The translations under genes were made by a program, and so were the position numbers. From Prevotella sp. HJM029 (GTDB taxonomy: Bacteria > Bacteroidota > Bacteroidia > Bacteroidales > Bacteroidaceae), in assembly GCF_000599605.1 (NCBI RefSeq), contig NZ_AZHT01000001.1, positions 1-64,000 of the forward strand: a stretch of DNA of 64,000 nt. The letters run 5' to 3'. The notes below the pieces were generated by a model. It had not been told where the DNA came from. It was given only the letters and a program-made list of their open reading frames with translations, and ran no database searches. Below are positions 7,055-16,597 of this stretch, piece after piece (position 1 is the stretch's first letter; the number at the start of each line of letters is the position of its first letter).

Positions 7055-9088
7055 ATGTCAACAGATAAAATTCAGCAAATGCGTGAGTGGGTTGACCAAC
7101 TCAATCGAGCAGCCGATGCCTATTATAATGGGCAGGACGAGCTGCTTAGTGATTATGAATGGGATGCTCGCTTCGACCAGTTGAAACACTTAGAAGAAGA
7201 AACAGGAGTAGTTTTGCCCGACTCGCCCACCAATAAAGTTTCAGCCGATAACATTAGTGGAGCAAAAGAGGCACACGAGTTTCCTGCTCTATCCTTAGCC
7301 AAGACAAAACAGCCTGCAGATTTAGCCAAATGGGCTGAGGGGCGTCCCATTTGGATGAGTTGGAAACTTGATGGATTAACCCTCGTCGTGACATTCGATG
7401 CAGGGAAATTGACCAAGGTCGTCACGCGCGGTAATGGACACATCGGCACCAATATAACGCATTTGGTCAATGCCATTCAAGGCATCCCGCAAACGATCCC
7501 CTATCAGGGGCACGCTGTGGTGCGCGGCGAGTGCGTTATTAGTTATGCTGATTTCGAGCAATTCAATATCGAGAGTGACGAAGAATATGCCAATCCACGC
7601 AACTTGGCTTCGGGGTCACTCACGCTAAAAGACGTGGACGAAGTGAGGTTGCGCCATTTACAATGGATTCCATTCACCTTGGTTCACACCGACAACGAAA
7701 TTCGTTCTTGGGGTGCACGCATGGAATGGCTGCGCCAGAACGGAATGCATCCTGTTGCGCACGAAGAGATTCTGCACCCGACGCTACAAAATATTGAGCA
7801 AACCATTGCGCACTGGACAGAGCTGGTGACGCAGAAGATTAACCCCTACCCTGTCGACGGCTTGGTAATTACGTATGATGACACGCAATATGCACAAACG
7901 GGCAGCGTGACAGGGCATCATGCCACCCGCGCTGGCTACGCATTTAAATGGCAAGACGAGCATGCCGACACCACCTTAGATCATGTGGAATGGAGTTGTG
8001 CAGCCAGCACCATCTCGCCCGTAGCCATCTTCTCGCCCGTAGAGCTTGAGGGCACCACCGTGAAGCGCGCATCGCTTTGCAATATCAGCGAATGCGAGCG
8101 ATTAGGCATCGGCGAACAGGGTACGAAGCTGCGTGTTATCAAGGCCAACAAGATTATACCAAAGGTTATCGAGGTGATTGAAACGGTGGGCACGCTTCAA
8201 GTGCCGTGCACCTGCCCTGTTTGCCAATCGCCAACCCAAATTTCGGTGAGCGAGGTCAGCAACACCAAAACCCTACATTGCACGAACAAAGATTGTCCGG
8301 CTAAACAGTTAAAAAAGTTTGCCCGTTTTGTGAGTAAAGAAGGGGTTAACATTGAAGGAATGTCCGAGCAGACTGTCGTGAAGTTTATGAATTTAGGCTG
8401 GATTAAGACCTACGCCGACCTATTCCTGTTGAAAGATTATGCTGAAGCGATGGCACAATTAGATGGCTTTGGCTTGCGCAGCACGCAGAAATTGCTGGCC
8501 TCCATCGAACGGGCACGCAATGTCGATGCACAGCATTTTCTCTTCGCCTTGAGCATTCCGCTTTGCGGACAAGACGTTTGCCGCCGCCTATTGCAGGCTT
8601 ATCCGCTAACCGATTTGATGGCTATCGCACGCCAACCAAATGCTGAGCTGGGCCATTCTCCGTTGGCCGAAATCGCAGGCATTGGCCCCGAAAAGAGCAG
8701 CCAGTTTGAGCGTTGGTTTCGCGATGAAGAGCATTTCAACATCGTAACTCGTCTGATGCAACAGCTGCACATCTCGCAGCCACCTGTGACACAGCAAGGC
8801 AATCGTTGTGCCGGGCTCACCTTTGTCATCACGGGCGACGTCGTTCACTATAAAAACCGCAATGCGCTCAAGGCCTACATCGAAAGTCAGGGTGGAAAGG
8901 TGACGGGAAGCGTGAGCAAATCAACACACTACCTCATCAACAACGACGCAACGTCGACCAGTGCCAAAAATCAAAAGGCCCACCAGTTGGCTATCCCCAT
9001 CATCACCGAGGACGAATTTATGGCGAAGTTCACGGCTGCCGACGAGCACGACAACAGCACATCGGCACCCCTTCAGTATTCAAAATAA
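7055..9088 (+). CDS. ligA: NAD-dependent DNA ligase, divergent LigA type
   Basis: A 677-residue ligase with the full LigA layout: Ia domain with PDSPTNKVS; adenylation domain with K104-x-D106-G107 in SWKLDGL; OB-fold with IFSPVELEGTTVKRA; zinc finger with C387, C390, C409 and C414; helix-hairpin-helix repeats; BRCT domain about 596-665. It seals nicks using NAD+. Several motifs differ from canonical LigA, for example WKLDGLTLVVTF where ELKIDGVAISL is usual and PALSLAKTK where PMLSL is usual. This resembles a divergent LigA branch that I associate with Firmicutes, so it may be a second or transferred copy. It lies 18 bp before trmD. Confidence 0.88.
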   Translation: MSTDKIQQMREWVDQLNRAADAYYNGQDELLSDYEWDARFDQLKHLEEETGVVLPDSPTNKVSADNISGAKEAHEFPALSLAKTKQPADLAKWAEGRPIWMSWKLDGLTLVVTFDAGKLTKVVTRGNGHIGTNITHLVNAIQGIPQTIPYQGHAVVRGECVISYADFEQFNIESDEEYANPRNLASGSLTLKDVDEVRLRHLQWIPFTLVHTDNEIRSWGARMEWLRQNGMHPVAHEEILHPTLQNIEQTIAHWTELVTQKINPYPVDGLVITYDDTQYAQTGSVTGHHATRAGYAFKWQDEHADTTLDHVEWSCAASTISPVAIFSPVELEGTTVKRASLCNISECERLGIGEQGTKLRVIKANKIIPKVIEVIETVGTLQVPCTCPVCQSPTQISVSEVSNTKTLHCTNKDCPAKQLKKFARFVSKEGVNIEGMSEQTVVKFMNLGWIKTYADLFLLKDYAEAMAQLDGFGLRSTQKLLASIERARNVDAQHFLFALSIPLCGQDVCRRLLQAYPLTDLMAIARQPNAELGHSPLAEIAGIGPEKSSQFERWFRDEEHFNIVTRLMQQLHISQPPVTQQGNRCAGLTFVITGDVVHYKNRNALKAYIESQGGKVTGSVSKSTHYLINNDATSTSAKNQKAHQLAIPIITEDEFMAKFTAADEHDNSTSAPLQYSK

Positions 9089-9106
9089 AACGAAATTCTT
9101 GCAAAT

Positions 9107-9781
9107 ATGCGAATCGATATTATCTCCGTTCTGCCCACCATGATGGAGGGCTTTTTCCAAGAATCTATCTTAGCGCGAGCACAAAAGAAAGGGCTCGTCG
9201 ACATTCAGTTGCACAATCTGCGTGACTATTCCACCGACAAATGGCGCCGCGTTGACGATTACCCCTATGGAGGCAGCGCTGGCATGGTGATGCAATGCGA
9301 GCCCATCGACCGGTGCATCTCGGCCTTGCAAGCCCAGCGCCACTATGACGAGGTGATTTACATGAGCCCCGATGGTGAAACCTTCAATCAACACATCGCC
9401 AACGAGCTCTCGCTCAAAGGAAACCTCATTATGCTTTGCGGTCATTACAAAGGCATTGACCAGCGCATACGCGAGCACCTCATCACACGCGAACTCAGCA
9501 TTGGCGACTATGTGCTCACGGGAGGCGAATTGGCTGCCGCCGCCATCACCGATGCCATTGTGAGGCTCATCCCGGGCAGCATCAGCGACGAACAAAGTGC
9601 ACTGAGCGACTGCTTTCAAGACGACCTTTTGGCTGCTCCCATCTATACACGTCCGGCAGACTATAAAGGATGGTGCGTGCCCGAGATTTTGCTGAGTGGC
9701 AACGAAGCCAAAATACGCCAATGGGAATTTGAGCAAGCCATGGAGCGAACCAAACGCTTGCGCCCCGACTTGCTGAAATAA
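9107..9781 (+). CDS. trmD: tRNA (guanine-N1)-methyltransferase
   Basis: A 224-residue SPOUT-class enzyme that uses S-adenosylmethionine to make m1G37 in tRNAs reading CNN codons, preventing +1 frameshifts. Knot motifs are visible: [10 protein letters not shown], then [15 protein letters not shown] and [14 protein letters not shown], with the later [20 protein letters not shown]. The length is normal. It follows ligA closely (18 bp), so it is probably co-transcribed. The gene is followed by a 42-bp tandem repeat array instead of an ordinary terminator. Confidence 0.96.
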   Translation: MRIDIISVLPTMMEGFFQESILARAQKKGLVDIQLHNLRDYSTDKWRRVDDYPYGGSAGMVMQCEPIDRCISALQAQRHYDEVIYMSPDGETFNQHIANELSLKGNLIMLCGHYKGIDQRIREHLITRELSIGDYVLTGGELAAAAITDAIVRLIPGSISDEQSALSDCFQDDLLAAPIYTRPADYKGWCVPEILLSGNEAKIRQWEFEQAMERTKRLRPDLLK

Positions 9782-9810
9782 TCTTCCTCTCCGCATGTCG
9801 GTTGAAGGTG

Positions 9811-10173
9811 GCATAAGCTTATGACTCTTGTTCCCCGAACAGGATGAAGCAGGCATAAGGTTATGACTCTTGTTCCTCAAACAGGATGAAGCTGGCATAA
9901 GGTTATGACTGCCGTTCCCCAAACAGGATGGAGCTGGCATAAGGTTATGACTACCATTCCCCGAACAGGATGGAGCAGGCATAAGGTTATGACTGTCGTT
10001 CCCCAAACAGGGTGAAGCTGGCATAAGGTTATGACGGCCGTTCCTCAAACAGGATGGAGCAGGCATAAGGTTATGACAGCCGTTCCCCAAACAGGGTGAA
10101 GCAGGCATAAGGTTATGACTGCCGTTCCCCGAACAGGATGGAGCTGGCATAAGGTTATGACGGCCGTTCCTCG
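9811..10173. repeat. 42-bp tandem repeat array B (about 8.6 copies)
   Basis: Copies start at 9811, 9853, 9895, 9937, 9979, 10021, 10063, 10105 and 10147, an exact 42-bp period; the last copy is partial. Each contains CATAA-GG-TTATG; in the first copy it is the perfect palindrome CATAAGCTTATG. A second small dyad GTTC-CCC-GAAC appears in some copies. Variation is concentrated just after TTATGAC and in the GTTCCYCRAACAG part. It fills the gap between convergent trmD and uvrD. Because 42 is divisible by three, it leaves long frames with 14-residue repeats, which are not taken as genes. Confidence 0.95.
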
Positions 10174-10254
10174 CTTTGGGAGAAAGCGTTTCTTTGCAAA
10201 TTCACCTCGAAACAAATGCTGTGCAACAGAAACCCTTATAGAATGGGAGGTTTC

Positions 10255-10276
10255 GAATGGTGGTTGTGCACCATTC
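10255..10276. other. hairpin at the uvrD 3' end
   Basis: A perfect 8-bp stem, GAATGGTG (10255-10262) with CACCATTC (10269-10276), overlaps the uvrD stop codon. No U run follows on the minus strand, so it may be a weak terminator or act on plus-strand transcripts, where a T-rich stretch follows. Confidence 0.45.
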
Positions 10277-12557
10277 AAGATTTAATTTTGTAGCGCGCAA
10301 ATTTCAGCAAGAGCACTTTTCGGCCTACGTTCTCAAACGTGACCGTGGCTTTCAAGTTGTCTCCTTCACCCTCTAAAAAATCAACCGTGCCGATGCCAAA
10401 CCGCTGGTGTTCGATGATGCTGCCACTTTTCAGGCCGTCGCTTGCAACAATGTTGCTGTTGCCGCCAGCCGAAATGGTGGTAGATGGCGTGTGGAGTGCT
10501 TGCAACCTGCTGTGCGATTGAAGCGGTGAGGGAGAAACGCGAGTCACCGGACGATCGAAATCGGCTGTTTTAGTTTCATTGAATAAGCTGCCGTTCTCGC
10601 GCAAAGCCATGTAGCGCGCATCGATGTCGCGAATGAAACGGCTGGGCGAGCTAAACACCAATTTGCCATAACGCCACCGGCTCTTGGCATTGGTGATGAA
10701 GCAGCGCTTTTCGGCACGCGTGATGGCAACATAGAGCAACCGGCGCTCCTCTTCTAATTCGCGTGCTGTGGTGGTGCACATCGGACTGGGGAAGATGTTT
10801 TCCTCTAAGCCCACGATGAAAACATTGGCAAACTCCAATCCCTTGGCCGAGTGAATGGTCATCAACGAAACGCGGTTGTTGTCATCGGGATTGTTGCGAT
10901 CTTGGTCGGTGAGCAACGACACCTCCTGCAAGAAGTCCACCAAATAGATTTCGTCGGCATTGCCTTCCTCCTTTTTCGAGGCCACAAAATCTTGCAAGCC
11001 GTTGAGCAACTCCTTTAGGTTTTCTTGCCTGTCGAGCGCTTCTTGATCCTTCGACGAGAAGATGTCGGTGCTGATACCCGATTCTTTGATGATTGTCGTG
11101 CCCAATTCGTAGGCATCTTTTTCGGCTACCTGCGCCATGAACGACATGATGAGCGTTGCAAAGTTGTGCAGCTTGGTGGCCACACTGCCGCTCACCTCTA
11201 AATTATAGGCCAGCGGATTTAGAATTACATTCCACAGGCTCGTTTGGTGGGTTTGTGCACAAACGGCGATTTTGCTCACGGTGGTGTCACCAATGCCGCG
11301 CTTCGGATAGTTAATAATTCGGCGCAGTGCCTCTTCGTCGTCGGGATTGGCCACCATGCGGAAATAGGCCAACACATCTTTGATGACCTTGCGCTGATAG
11401 AAACTCATTCCGCCAAAGATGCGATAAGGAATTTCTTGCTTGAGCAGTTCTTCTTCTAAGATTCTGCTCTGCGCGTTGGTGCGGTAGAGAATGGCAAACT
11501 GGGTGTAGTCGCAATGTTCCTGCCGCACGATGTTGGCAATGTGATGCCCCACGACCGTAGCCTCTTCGCGATCGCTGTGCAACGGCTCATAAATAAGCTT
11601 TTCGCCGAGGGCATTTTCGCTGAACGATGCTTTGGGAATCTGCCGCTCGTTGTGGCGAATGAGGCTGTTGGCCGCTTGAACAATATTTTGTGTCGAACGA
11701 TAATTCTGCTCCAACTTAAAGAGCTTGCACTTAGGATAGATGTTCTGAAAGTTAAGAATGTTATCAATGTTCGCACCACGAAAACCATAAATACTCTGCG
11801 CATCGTCGCCTACCACACAGATGTGTTGCTGCTCGCGGGTGAGTTGCGTGACAATCTCTTGCTGCACGGCGTTGGTGTCTTGAAACTCATCGACCAACAC
11901 ATAGCGGAAACGCGCAGCATATTTCTGGCGGATGTCTTCGTGTTCATGAAACAACTTCCAAGTGAGCACCAGCAAATCGTCGAAATCCATTGCATTGGCT
12001 TGCACACATCGCTGCTCATAAACTTTATAGATTTTATAAAGATAGCTCTGCTTATTCATGTTGTCGCGCTTACGCAGATTCACACGTGTGGCATAATCGT
12101 CGGCCGAAATAAGATGGTTCTTGGCCATGCTGATGCAGGCGTGCACCGACGATGGCTTATAGACCTTCTCATCAAATCCAAGCTCCTTGGTGATATTTTT
12201 GAGCAGCGAACGACTATCCGACTCGTCGTAAATGGTGAAATTGCGTTGATAGCCCACATGCTCGGCCTCAACACGCAGGATGCGCGAAAAGATACTATGG
12301 AAGGTACCCATGTAAAGATAGCGCGCGCGATTCTCGTCCACCATGGTGGCTATGCGTTGACGCATTTCGCCCGCCGCTTTGTTGGTGAACGTTAAGGCCA
12401 AAATACTCCAAGGTTCATAATGCAACTCATCCATGAGATAGGCTATCTTATAGGTGAGTACGCGCGTCTTGCCCGAACCTGCACCGGCTATCACCAATTG
12501 TGGGCCGTCACAATATTTTACAGCCTCAAGCTGACTTTGATTTAAATCTAACTGCAT
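10275..12557 (-). CDS. uvrD: UvrD/PcrA-type ATP-dependent DNA helicase
   Basis: A 760-residue superfamily 1A 3'-5' helicase. The Q motif LNQSQLEAVKY is followed by Walker A GAGSGKT at residues 25-31, the DEXQ-box VDEFQDTN, the VVGDDAQSIYGFRGA motif, QNYRSTQNIV, and motif VI LLYVAITRAEKR. The C-terminal tail ends in a small domain with FGIGTVDFLEGEGDNLKATV, seen in PcrA-like proteins. It acts in nucleotide excision and mismatch repair and in clearing stalled complexes. It is 6 bp downstream of mtgA on the same strand, so the two are probably one transcript. Confidence 0.95.
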   Translation of the reverse strand: MQLDLNQSQLEAVKYCDGPQLVIAGAGSGKTRVLTYKIAYLMDELHYEPWSILALTFTNKAAGEMRQRIATMVDENRARYLYMGTFHSIFSRILRVEAEHVGYQRNFTIYDESDSRSLLKNITKELGFDEKVYKPSSVHACISMAKNHLISADDYATRVNLRKRDNMNKQSYLYKIYKVYEQRCVQANAMDFDDLLVLTWKLFHEHEDIRQKYAARFRYVLVDEFQDTNAVQQEIVTQLTREQQHICVVGDDAQSIYGFRGANIDNILNFQNIYPKCKLFKLEQNYRSTQNIVQAANSLIRHNERQIPKASFSENALGEKLIYEPLHSDREEATVVGHHIANIVRQEHCDYTQFAILYRTNAQSRILEEELLKQEIPYRIFGGMSFYQRKVIKDVLAYFRMVANPDDEEALRRIINYPKRGIGDTTVSKIAVCAQTHQTSLWNVILNPLAYNLEVSGSVATKLHNFATLIMSFMAQVAEKDAYELGTTIIKESGISTDIFSSKDQEALDRQENLKELLNGLQDFVASKKEEGNADEIYLVDFLQEVSLLTDQDRNNPDDNNRVSLMTIHSAKGLEFANVFIVGLEENIFPSPMCTTTARELEEERRLLYVAITRAEKRCFITNAKSRWRYGKLVFSSPSRFIRDIDARYMALRENGSLFNETKTADFDRPVTRVSPSPLQSHSRLQALHTPSTTISAGGNSNIVASDGLKSGSIIEHQRFGIGTVDFLEGEGDNLKATVTFENVGRKVLLLKFARYKIKS

Positions 12558-12563
12558 GTTGTC

Positions 12564-13304
12564 TTATCGTGCATAAACTCCGCCCGACGCTGTTCGTGGA
12601 TTATAATCTTCGCCCTCTTTCGGAAAGGCGGGCATGAAACGCATGTTTTGCAAAATTTGAGCGCGTCGCTTTAAAACATAGCTATCGGGCTGCGCACTAT
12701 TAAAGCGAATGGGATTGGGCAACGTGGCGGCAATCGTGGCACAATCGCGGCGCGACAAATCGAGTGCGTCTTTCCCAAAATGATATTCGGCTACGGCATC
12801 AGCACCATAAATTCCTTTGCCCATCTCGATTGAATTGAGATAAACTTCCATGATGCGCTGCTTGCTCCAAAGCACCTCTATCAAGGCCGTGAAATAAACC
12901 TCAAACCCTTTTCTCACCCACGACCGCCCTGGCCACAAAAACACATTCTTGGCCGTCTGCTGACTAATGGTACTGGCACCGAGCTTGCGTTTACCACCTT
13001 TCATGTTGCGCTTGGCCGCCTTCTCAATGGCATCATAATCAAAACCATGGTGCAACAAAAAGCGCTGGTCTTCGCTGGCCATCACCGCTACAGGGAGATG
13101 GGGCGAAATTTCGTCTAACGGAACCCAATGGTGATGCCAAACCACCGACTCGCCACTACCCAATTGTTGGAAGGTACGAATAAACATGAGTGGTGTGACA
13201 TAAACTGGGAGGAAGCGCAACAGGATGACAGAAAGAATGGATGAGGCGAAAAACAAAGCCCCACCCCATCGAACAACTTTCCAAATGATGCTTTTTAGTG
13301 CCAT
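12564..13304 (-). CDS. mtgA: monofunctional peptidoglycan transglycosylase
   Basis: A 246-residue inner-membrane enzyme of family GT51 that polymerises lipid II into glycan strands. One N-terminal transmembrane segment (about 12-35) is followed by the GT51 motifs: [17 protein letters not shown] with the catalytic glutamate, [38 protein letters not shown] and the later [11 protein letters not shown]. There is no transpeptidase domain and the length is normal. The upstream gap towards the OmpA-like gene is filled by the 41-bp repeat array C. Confidence 0.95.
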   Translation of the reverse strand: MALKSIIWKVVRWGGALFFASSILSVILLRFLPVYVTPLMFIRTFQQLGSGESVVWHHHWVPLDEISPHLPVAVMASEDQRFLLHHGFDYDAIEKAAKRNMKGGKRKLGASTISQQTAKNVFLWPGRSWVRKGFEVYFTALIEVLWSKQRIMEVYLNSIEMGKGIYGADAVAEYHFGKDALDLSRRDCATIAATLPNPIRFNSAQPDSYVLKRRAQILQNMRFMPAFPKEGEDYNPRTASGGVYAR

Positions 13305-13344
13305 TTACAAGCGTTTTATTTTATATCGTTATTGCCCAACTCTG

Positions 13345-13600
13345 GGCAAGTCTCAAATTATTTTTTTGCCGCTTGCCGAAACCTCGGCAAGTCCCAAATT
13401 TATTTTTTGACGTTCGCCAGAATGTCGGCAAGGCTCAAATTTATTTTTTGACGTTTGCCGGAATCTCGGCAAGTCTCAAATTATTTTTTTGGCGTTTGAC
13501 GGAATGTCGGCAAGTCCCAAATTTATTTTTTGACGTTTGCCGGAACTTCGACAAGGTTCAAATTTATTCTTTGATGTTTGCCGGAACCTCGGCAAGTTCT
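13345..13600. repeat. 41-bp tandem repeat array C (about 6-7 copies)
   Basis: The anchor GGCAAG (GACAAG in one copy) recurs at 13345, 13386, 13427, 13468, 13509, 13550 and 13591, an exact 41-bp period. Each unit contains TTGCCG-GAATCT-CGGCAA, a 6-bp stem with a 6-nt loop (variable in some copies), and an AT-rich half (CAAATTTATTTTTTGACG). It lies between the 5' end of mtgA and the 3' end of the OmpA-like gene, both on the minus strand, so it would be inside or just upstream of the mtgA leader. Confidence 0.95.
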
Positions 13601-13608
13601 TTTACTCC

Positions 13609-13645
13609 AAAAAGAGAGGATGCCTGCCTTTCGACATCCCCTCTC
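13609..13645 (-). terminator. intrinsic terminator of the OmpA-like gene
   Basis: On the minus strand GAGAGGGGATG (13645-13635) pairs with CATCCTCTC (13622-13614), leaving a 2-nt bulge. A run of five U follows (plus A run 13609-13613). Confidence 0.75.
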
Positions 13646-13673
13646 CTCTGTTACTTTAGAATAAATGGTGAGC

Positions 13674-14357
13674 TTACAGCGTCCCCTTATTTGCTTTTTC
13701 AACCATCGCTGGTGAAGCATACAAATAAACTTCAACACGACGGTTTTGTTTGCGACCGGCTGCGGTTGAATTGCTTGCAACAGGATTTTCGCTACCCTTG
13801 CCTTCTACATTCTTAAATTGCGAAGATGAAACGCCACAGCTCTTTAAATAGTTCACTACGCTATGTGCTCGACTGTTGCTCAAAGGAATGTTGATACCAT
13901 CGTTACCCGTTGCATCGGTGTAACCATAAATATCTACGTGGCAATCGTTGTTGTTCTTCAACACCGTTGAGAACTTCGATAAATCGTTCTTTGAGCCTGC
14001 TGCCAAATCAGCCTTGTTGGTAGCGAAAAGAATGCCGCTATCAAACGTCACTCTGACAGCTTTCAAACCATTAGCATCGGTCACCTCGTCAACCTTAGCA
14101 TTCTTGATTTGTGCAGCCTGCGCCGCAACTTTATCCATGTGACGGCCAATGAGTGCACCTGCACCAGAGCCAAGGGCTCCACCAATAGCTGCGCCAATGG
14201 CCGTACTCTTTGTGTCCTTACCGATGATATTACCCACAATACCACCTAAAACTGCGCCGGCACCACCGCCAGCCAAAGCTCCTGTGCCTTGCTTGGTTGC
14301 ACAACCAAAAACGGAAAGCACACATAATCCTGCTACTACTGTTTTTAAATTTTTCAT
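13674..14357 (-). CDS. OmpA family lipoprotein with glycine zipper (YiaD-like)
   Basis: A 227-residue protein with a lipoprotein signal (VLSVFGC) and a glycine-zipper segment (about residues 25-70, GALAGGGAGAVLGGIVG and similar) likely to insert in a membrane. An OmpA-type peptidoglycan-binding domain covers about 110-215, with IYGYTDATGNDGINIPLS and the closing AAGRKQNRRVEVYL. It should tether the outer membrane to peptidoglycan. The start at 14357 gives an intact signal; an in-frame upstream start at 14432 lies beyond the promoter element. Its terminator is at 13609-13645. Confidence 0.9.
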   Translation of the reverse strand: MKNLKTVVAGLCVLSVFGCATKQGTGALAGGGAGAVLGGIVGNIIGKDTKSTAIGAAIGGALGSGAGALIGRHMDKVAAQAAQIKNAKVDEVTDANGLKAVRVTFDSGILFATNKADLAAGSKNDLSKFSTVLKNNNDCHVDIYGYTDATGNDGINIPLSNSRAHSVVNYLKSCGVSSSQFKNVEGKGSENPVASNSTAAGRKQNRRVEVYLYASPAMVEKANKGTL

Positions 14358-14391
14358 ATCTCTAATAATTTTTGATGAAATGTTATCGCTG

Positions 14392-14399
14392 CAAAGGTA
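14392..14399 (-). promoter_or_regulatory. -7 element for the OmpA-like gene
   Basis: The minus strand reads TACCTTTG at 14399-14392, 35 nt before the start codon. No well-spaced -33 element was found. Confidence 0.5.
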
Positions 14400-14421
14400 G
14401 TTGTTTTTCCAACACGAACGA

Positions 14422-14451
14422 TTGCAAACCAACTATTTTTTTGTAATTTTG
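14422..14451 (+). promoter_or_regulatory. promoter of proS
   Basis: TTG at 14422-14424, a 19-nt spacer and TAATTTTG at 14444-14451. The leader of about 95 nt contains the small hairpin TTAGGG-GTTT-CCCTAA at 14507-14522. Confidence 0.7.
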
Positions 14452-14552
14452 CAGGCAAATTTAGAATTTCTTGGGAGCATTTCTCTGTGGAATGCACCTA
14501 TTTTAATTAGGGGTTTCCCTAAGTAGAACGCAACAAAATTAGAAGAAAGATA

Positions 14553-16034
14553 ATGGCAAAAGAACTCAAAGAACTTACCAAACGGGCTGAGAATTACAGC
14601 CAATGGTATAATGATTTAGTGGTGAAAGCTGATTTGGCCGAGCAGTCGCCCGTGCGCGGTTGCATGGTAATTAAACCTTATGGTTATGCCATTTGGGAAA
14701 AAATGCAGCAACAACTTGATAAGGAATTTAAAAAGGCGGGCGTGCAAAATGCCTACTTCCCACTGTTAATTCCAAAAAGCTTCTTTAGTCGTGAGGCCGA
14801 ACATGTGCAAGGCTTTGCTAAGGAGTGTGCCGTGGTGACGCACTATCGTTTGAAAGAAAATGAGGATGGTAGCGATGTTGTGGTCGACCCGTCGGCTAAG
14901 TTAGAAGAAGAGTTGATTATTCGTCCTACTTCGGAAACCATTATCTGGAACACCTATAAAGGATGGATTAAATCGTGGCGCGATCTGCCCATCATGTGCA
15001 ACCAATGGTGCAACGTGATGCGCTGGGAAATGCGTACACGCCCATTCCTTCGCACATCAGAATTTCTTTGGCAAGAAGGCCACACGGCACACGCCACAAA
15101 AGAAGAGGCCGAAGCCGAAGCACAGAAGATGCTCAAGGTTTATGCCGACTTTGCAGAGAAATGGATGGCTGTGCCCGTAATACAAGGGGTGAAGAGCGAA
15201 ACAGAACGCTTTGCCGGTGCTCTCAATACTTATACAATTGAAGCGATGATGCAAGATGGCAAGGCTCTACAAAGTGGGACCAGCCATTTCCTTGGTCAAA
15301 ACTTTGCCAAGAGTTTTGACGTCACTTTTCTAAATAAAGAGAATAAGCCCGAATATGTTTGGGCAACGTCATGGGGTGTGAGCACGCGTCTGATGGGTGC
15401 ACTTATCATGGTGCACAGTGATGACAATGGTTTGGTGTTGCCACCCAACCTCGCACCTATTCAGGTGGTAATGATCCCCATCTACAAGAATGACGAACAG
15501 CTGAATGCCATCCGCGAGAAGTTGCAACCCGTCATTCTCGAATTGCAGGCAGCAGGCGTCTCGGTGAAATTAGATGATTCGGACAATAAACGTCCAGGAT
15601 TTAAATTTGCTGACTACGAACTGAAGGGAGTCCCAGTGCGTTTGGCTATGGGTGCACGCGATTTAGAAAACAACACCATCGAACTGATGCGACGTGACAC
15701 ACTCGAAAAAGAGAATGTTAGCTTCGATAACATTGCTCAACATGTGACAGAACTGCTGGCAGATATCCAAAATAATCTTTTCGAAAAGGCACGTCGCTAT
15801 CGTGATGCTCATATTTACGAGTGCGATAACTACGATGAGTTTAAAACAAAAGTAAAAGATGGTGGCTTCTTCCTTTGCCATTGGGATGGCACTGCAGAGA
15901 CCGAAGCGAAAATTAAAGAGGAAACACAGGCTACCATTCGCTGTATCCCGTTTGGATATGAACAAACAGAAGGCGTAGACATGGTGTCAGGGAAACCTGC
16001 AAAATATCGTGTCATCATAGCACGTAGTTATTAA
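14553..16034 (+). CDS. proS: prolyl-tRNA synthetase, short (archaeal-like) form
   Basis: A 493-residue class II aminoacyl-tRNA synthetase that charges tRNA-Pro. Visible motifs are [11 protein letters not shown] (motif 1 region), RPTSETIIW, the motif 2 region [21 protein letters not shown], and motif 3 around [17 protein letters not shown]. The C-terminal anticodon-binding domain runs from about IQVVMIPIY, followed by the C-terminal zinc-like domain of this form. The editing insertion of the long bacterial form is absent. It begins a plus-strand cluster with DUF4494 and yggS. Confidence 0.96.
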   Translation: MAKELKELTKRAENYSQWYNDLVVKADLAEQSPVRGCMVIKPYGYAIWEKMQQQLDKEFKKAGVQNAYFPLLIPKSFFSREAEHVQGFAKECAVVTHYRLKENEDGSDVVVDPSAKLEEELIIRPTSETIIWNTYKGWIKSWRDLPIMCNQWCNVMRWEMRTRPFLRTSEFLWQEGHTAHATKEEAEAEAQKMLKVYADFAEKWMAVPVIQGVKSETERFAGALNTYTIEAMMQDGKALQSGTSHFLGQNFAKSFDVTFLNKENKPEYVWATSWGVSTRLMGALIMVHSDDNGLVLPPNLAPIQVVMIPIYKNDEQLNAIREKLQPVILELQAAGVSVKLDDSDNKRPGFKFADYELKGVPVRLAMGARDLENNTIELMRRDTLEKENVSFDNIAQHVTELLADIQNNLFEKARRYRDAHIYECDNYDEFKTKVKDGGFFLCHWDGTAETEAKIKEETQATIRCIPFGYEQTEGVDMVSGKPAKYRVIIARSY

Positions 16035-16070
16035 TGAATGGATAAGATTGACCCATAAAGAAAGAAGAAT

Positions 16071-16586
16071 ATGAGAAGTAGAACAGCAACTTGGTTTGAA
16101 ACCAAGATACGTTATGAGAAAACCATTGACGATGGTTCGCAAAAGAAAGTTTCTGAAAGCTATGTTGTAGATGCGCTGAGTTTCACTGAGGCTGAAAATA
16201 CAATCATAGAAGAGATGAGCGCATACATCAGCGGCGACTTTAAAGTGACCGACTTAAAACAAGCCAGCTATGGTGAGATTTTCTTCAGCGATGCAGATAG
16301 TGACGATAAGTGGTATAAATGCAAGTTGCAATTTATCACCATTGACGAGAAAACGGAGAAGGAAAAGCGCTCCAACGTAACCTATTTGGTACAAGCCAAC
16401 AACTTGCCAATGGCCGTAAAACATGTTGATGAGGTTATGAATGGCACAATGATTGACTATGCGATTGTTACTGTGCAAGAAACACAAATTATGGATGTGT
16501 TTGAACACAATAGCACCAAAGCAAAGGACGAGGCGCATAATGATGTCCCCGAATACGAGGCTACTTCAACGGGAGAAAATCAATAA
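16071..16586 (+). CDS. DUF4494 protein
   Basis: A 171-residue protein matching DUF4494, a Bacteroidota family of unknown function. Recognisable parts are TATWFETKIRYEKT, then VSESYVVDALSFTEAE and YLVQANNLPMAVKHVDEVM. No signal peptide or membrane segment is seen, so it is probably cytosolic. It sits between proS (36 bp upstream) and yggS (11 bp downstream) and is likely co-transcribed with yggS. No catalytic motif is visible, and the C-terminal tail is acidic and poorly structured. Confidence 0.85.
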   Translation: MRSRTATWFETKIRYEKTIDDGSQKKVSESYVVDALSFTEAENTIIEEMSAYISGDFKVTDLKQASYGEIFFSDADSDDKWYKCKLQFITIDEKTEKEKRSNVTYLVQANNLPMAVKHVDEVMNGTMIDYAIVTVQETQIMDVFEHNSTKAKDEAHNDVPEYEATSTGENQ

Positions 16587-16597
16587 GCAAAGAAAGT

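Noticed and set aside
9170-10150. A 326-codon open frame on the minus strand with 14-residue repeats
   Set aside because: It is antisense to trmD, a secure gene, and its start is in the 42-bp repeat array. The repeats keep frame only because 42 is divisible by three.
11514-12395. A 293-codon open frame on the plus strand inside the helicase gene
   Set aside because: It is fully antisense to uvrD, has no recognisable domain, and the helicase motifs prove the other strand.
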